Source: Gymnothorax reevesii
Taxonomy: Eukaryota; Chordata; Actinopteri; Anguilliformes; Muraenidae
DNA: 64,000 nucleotides
Assembly (NCBI GenBank): GCA_029721435.1
Contig: CM056583.1
Location: 55,674,120-55,738,119, forward strand
Reading direction: 5' to 3'
Within the stretch, counting starts at the first letter, position 1. Every line of letters starts with the position of its first letter. The translations under genes were made by a program, and so were the position numbers. Below the pieces are notes generated by a model. That model had not been told where the DNA came from, made no database searches, and saw only the letters and a list, made by a program, of their open reading frames with translations. Below, piece after piece: positions 61,499-64,000 of the stretch.

Positions 61499-64000
61499 CC
61501 CTTTTGCTTTCATTTACTGTAGAGTTGGGAGGGCTCAGCCCATTTCAGCAAATATATTTTGGTCCATTTAACTTGATGCAAAGTTTTTTAAATCCTGAAT
61601 TTCAATAAGTTTAATTAAACTGAAATGTACTCTGCCAAGTGAGAAGTTAATACTTAATTCGACTTTAACAGAGTATATACTGCATGAGTCTGGCCAGGCC
61701 CATATGTTCTTTATAAGACTTGATTTAATCTGTCTCTCAGAACTTGATTGGCTCTCTGGGTCACTCAGTGTAAAAAGCCCTCAGTTAGTGACGACTGTAC
61801 CGCAGCGGATCGAAGGTGATAAATCTGAGACCCTTTTTCACACTGCAGTCGCTTCAGCTTAGCACTTCTTCCCGTCACAGTTCCTCGCTTCCCAAAACAG
61901 TGCTGTTTATTAGTAAGGATAAATCAGTGACGGTGCTCGAGCGAGCGGAGTGGGCCGAGGGAGCTCTTCGCCCCCAACACAAATGTAGGCTTCCAGTCCT
62001 GTGAAAGCAGAGTATCCAGCTCATGCGGTATTATCACATGGGTGTGCAGTGGCTGTAAAGGCTTTGGTCTACACCTGAGATTCAGCAGTAGGATTGGATT
62101 CTGCATTTAATTACTGGCAGTGTGAGTTTAAAATAAACTAAATGTACCACATCACTAATCTGTCCATCTCTCATTTGTAACATTTTCCTTCACTTGGTAA
62201 TCTCAGGGAAATGTCAAGTAGTTCATTTGAAATGCCAGGCTACTGCAAAATGGTGTCAGAAAATTGTTTTTTTGAAAGCATTTTTGATCAAATTCTCTGA
62301 TGTGGCTGGCCTATTTTATAAAGAATTTCATGAACGTTTATATATTTCTGTACATTTGTTATTTACCTCTCATTGATGATTTGGTAAGTTTTGCATTTTC
62401 CAATCACTTTGTAGCAATGACATGCAACACATCTGCGCCTTGATTTGATAATATTAGTGTAGTGGAGCTTGCGTTGCTTATGGAGTGTTCTTACGCCTGA
62501 TTCTGTTCCTACTGGTTTCCATGATCTTGCCAGATAACGATCAAAACCGCTGCTACATTAACTTCGGCTACAAGGGCTGTAGACTCTAGAGTGGCAATCA
62601 TGGTGAATTATTCTTGGCCTCTCATCAGCATAGATGGAAGATTGGAGAGTTGTTCTAATTATGATTGCCCATGAACCTCGTGGCATTAGTGTAGGTTGTC
62701 AAAGACCCTAAGACTCTGACACAGGAGAGTACAGGCTCATGTCAAGCTGCTACAGAAATAATGGTATCTGGAGATAATAATCACATACCTGTGAAGCAAG
62801 AGTATTTGTTACTCCTTTTTTCTATTTTGCTTCACAAGGCTTTTCAGGCATGTTCATTTTTAAGGGTGAGTTGTTTATATTGCCTCTTATACTGTCAATA
62901 ATGAAAGCAGTATTTTCAGTGAAATGGCTTAATCTGCTGTTGTAATTTTTCTATCTGAAAAACAGACCTATCGGGATGTGTTGGTATTCAAGTCCGTCCC
63001 TTAGTATTGCATTGAGTTACCTCGTTCAGTAAGAGAGAGATTCAAACCCCCCCCCCCCCACTTCTCACTTGGAGCCCCCTGATTTTCAAACCTTTCAGAT
63101 GTGATGTACTGTTGCCAATAGGTCTTCCTGAACAGTGTGGTCTAATATTTTTTCTCAGCGAGAGAACACCATCCCACTCGCAGCTCCTTAGAAATGTACA
63201 CACTCAGGCCATTAGTCATGCCCACTTTATTTCTTTAAGGACCACTGTTAATTAGCCGACGAATGGCCAGTATGCTGCAATAGAGAGAAATGTCAGCACA
63301 ATTTCATATACTTTAGAATTTCGCGAAATGCTGGTTTCAGACTGCATTAAAATTTTAAAATTCAGTACTTTTTATTACCAGTATATTCTGCTAGTCTGTT
63401 TCTGGTGTTAAATGCTTATCCTCATCTTCCAAGGGCGAGAGACATGTTAATTCCGGGTCTTGGTTTGTCAGTAGTAGGGAGCAAAAACTTGATCTGTAAG
63501 TGGACATTAGTGCTGAATGCGTGGACCCTGTCACATTCAGACAGATCTAATGTCAGTATTCTTCGGAACTGCTGAACAGAATATGAAGTGGTGTGGTTAG
63601 ATAGAAACTTTTTTTTTCAGCCATGTTCATTCATTACAGCTTTAACCCGTTATGATGTGAGATCACTGATATAACAACGATGGTCTTACCTGGAGATTTT
63701 AATGGTGATAATCACTTGTGAACACACCAAAGGAATTTGGAACATCAGAATAAAGATGCAGTCCAAAAAAGCAACTCCCTTAATGGATAAGAATTATGCT
63801 TGATGGTGAATGGGAAAGATCTATTGCCACACAATCACTACCAAAATACCAATAGGTGACTACATATTAATTCATGGGAAAGCAGGCTAAGTATTTGCGC
63901 CTTCCAAATTTCTTTTTTTCCTCATTTGTCATCTGTAACAGTTTCACATCACCCCACTAGTTTTAATACGACAAAAACAATGTGAGTAAACACAAAATGC

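Overview
The window looks like nuclear DNA of a ray-finned (probably teleost) fish. It is AT-rich, has long introns, and is full of families typical of fish genomes: Tc1 elements, hAT and piggyBac MITEs, a tRNA-derived SINE, and tandem-repeat elements with hairpin ends. No bacterial or viral gene organisation is visible. The one host gene I can support is on the + strand and belongs to the PSD/EFA6 family of Arf6 exchange factors; its peptide is closest to what I know of PSD3 (EFA6D).

Host gene: a GC-rich promoter-like block (about 19,085-19,536) leads into a first coding exon of 59 codons (19,537-19,713). It splices in phase to a 44-nt exon (25,473-25,516) that encodes the very end of the Sec7 region, then to a 194-nt exon (47,557-47,750) and a 71-nt exon (56,924-56,994) that open the PH domain. 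Phases across the three junctions (0, 2, 1) agree, giving 162 continuous codons. The remaining PH and C-terminal exons lie beyond 64,000. No Sec7 exons are visible upstream of the first exon, so it reads as an internal promoter for a form lacking the Sec7 catalytic domain. The full-length form would start left of the window and skip this exon.

Region by region: 1-19,084 is upstream DNA, or an intron of the long isoform. It holds the end of a Helentron-like element (1-670), a decayed Tc1 relic (about 2.97-3.56 kb), several hairpin-headed repeat elements, a hAT MITE with an exact 8-bp target duplication (14,944-15,150) and a nearly perfect 953-bp palindrome (15,863-16,815). Intron 1 (19.7-25.5 kb) carries an internally deleted Tc1 copy. 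Intron 2 (25.5-47.6 kb) is the repeat hot spot: a relic RecQ-like helicase gene, an inverted pair of about 440-bp repeats, a 1.55-kb DD34E Tc1 element nested in a piggyBac-type MITE, and a Helentron-like element with its own nested MITE. Intron 3 (47.8-56.9 kb) holds a 991-bp element with 82-bp terminal inverted repeats and a 9-bp target duplication that carries a helicase-like ORF, the intact piggyBac MITE that serves as an empty-site control for the nested Tc1, and two more transposase relics. The last intron holds a SINE and simple repeats.

The mobile elements are mostly nonautonomous or broken. The most informative observations are the alternative Sec7-less psd3 start, the giant palindrome, the empty-site proof of a Tc1 insertion, and two elements that carry pieces of a transposon-type RecQ-like helicase. 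All family names come from recall of motifs; no database search was possible.
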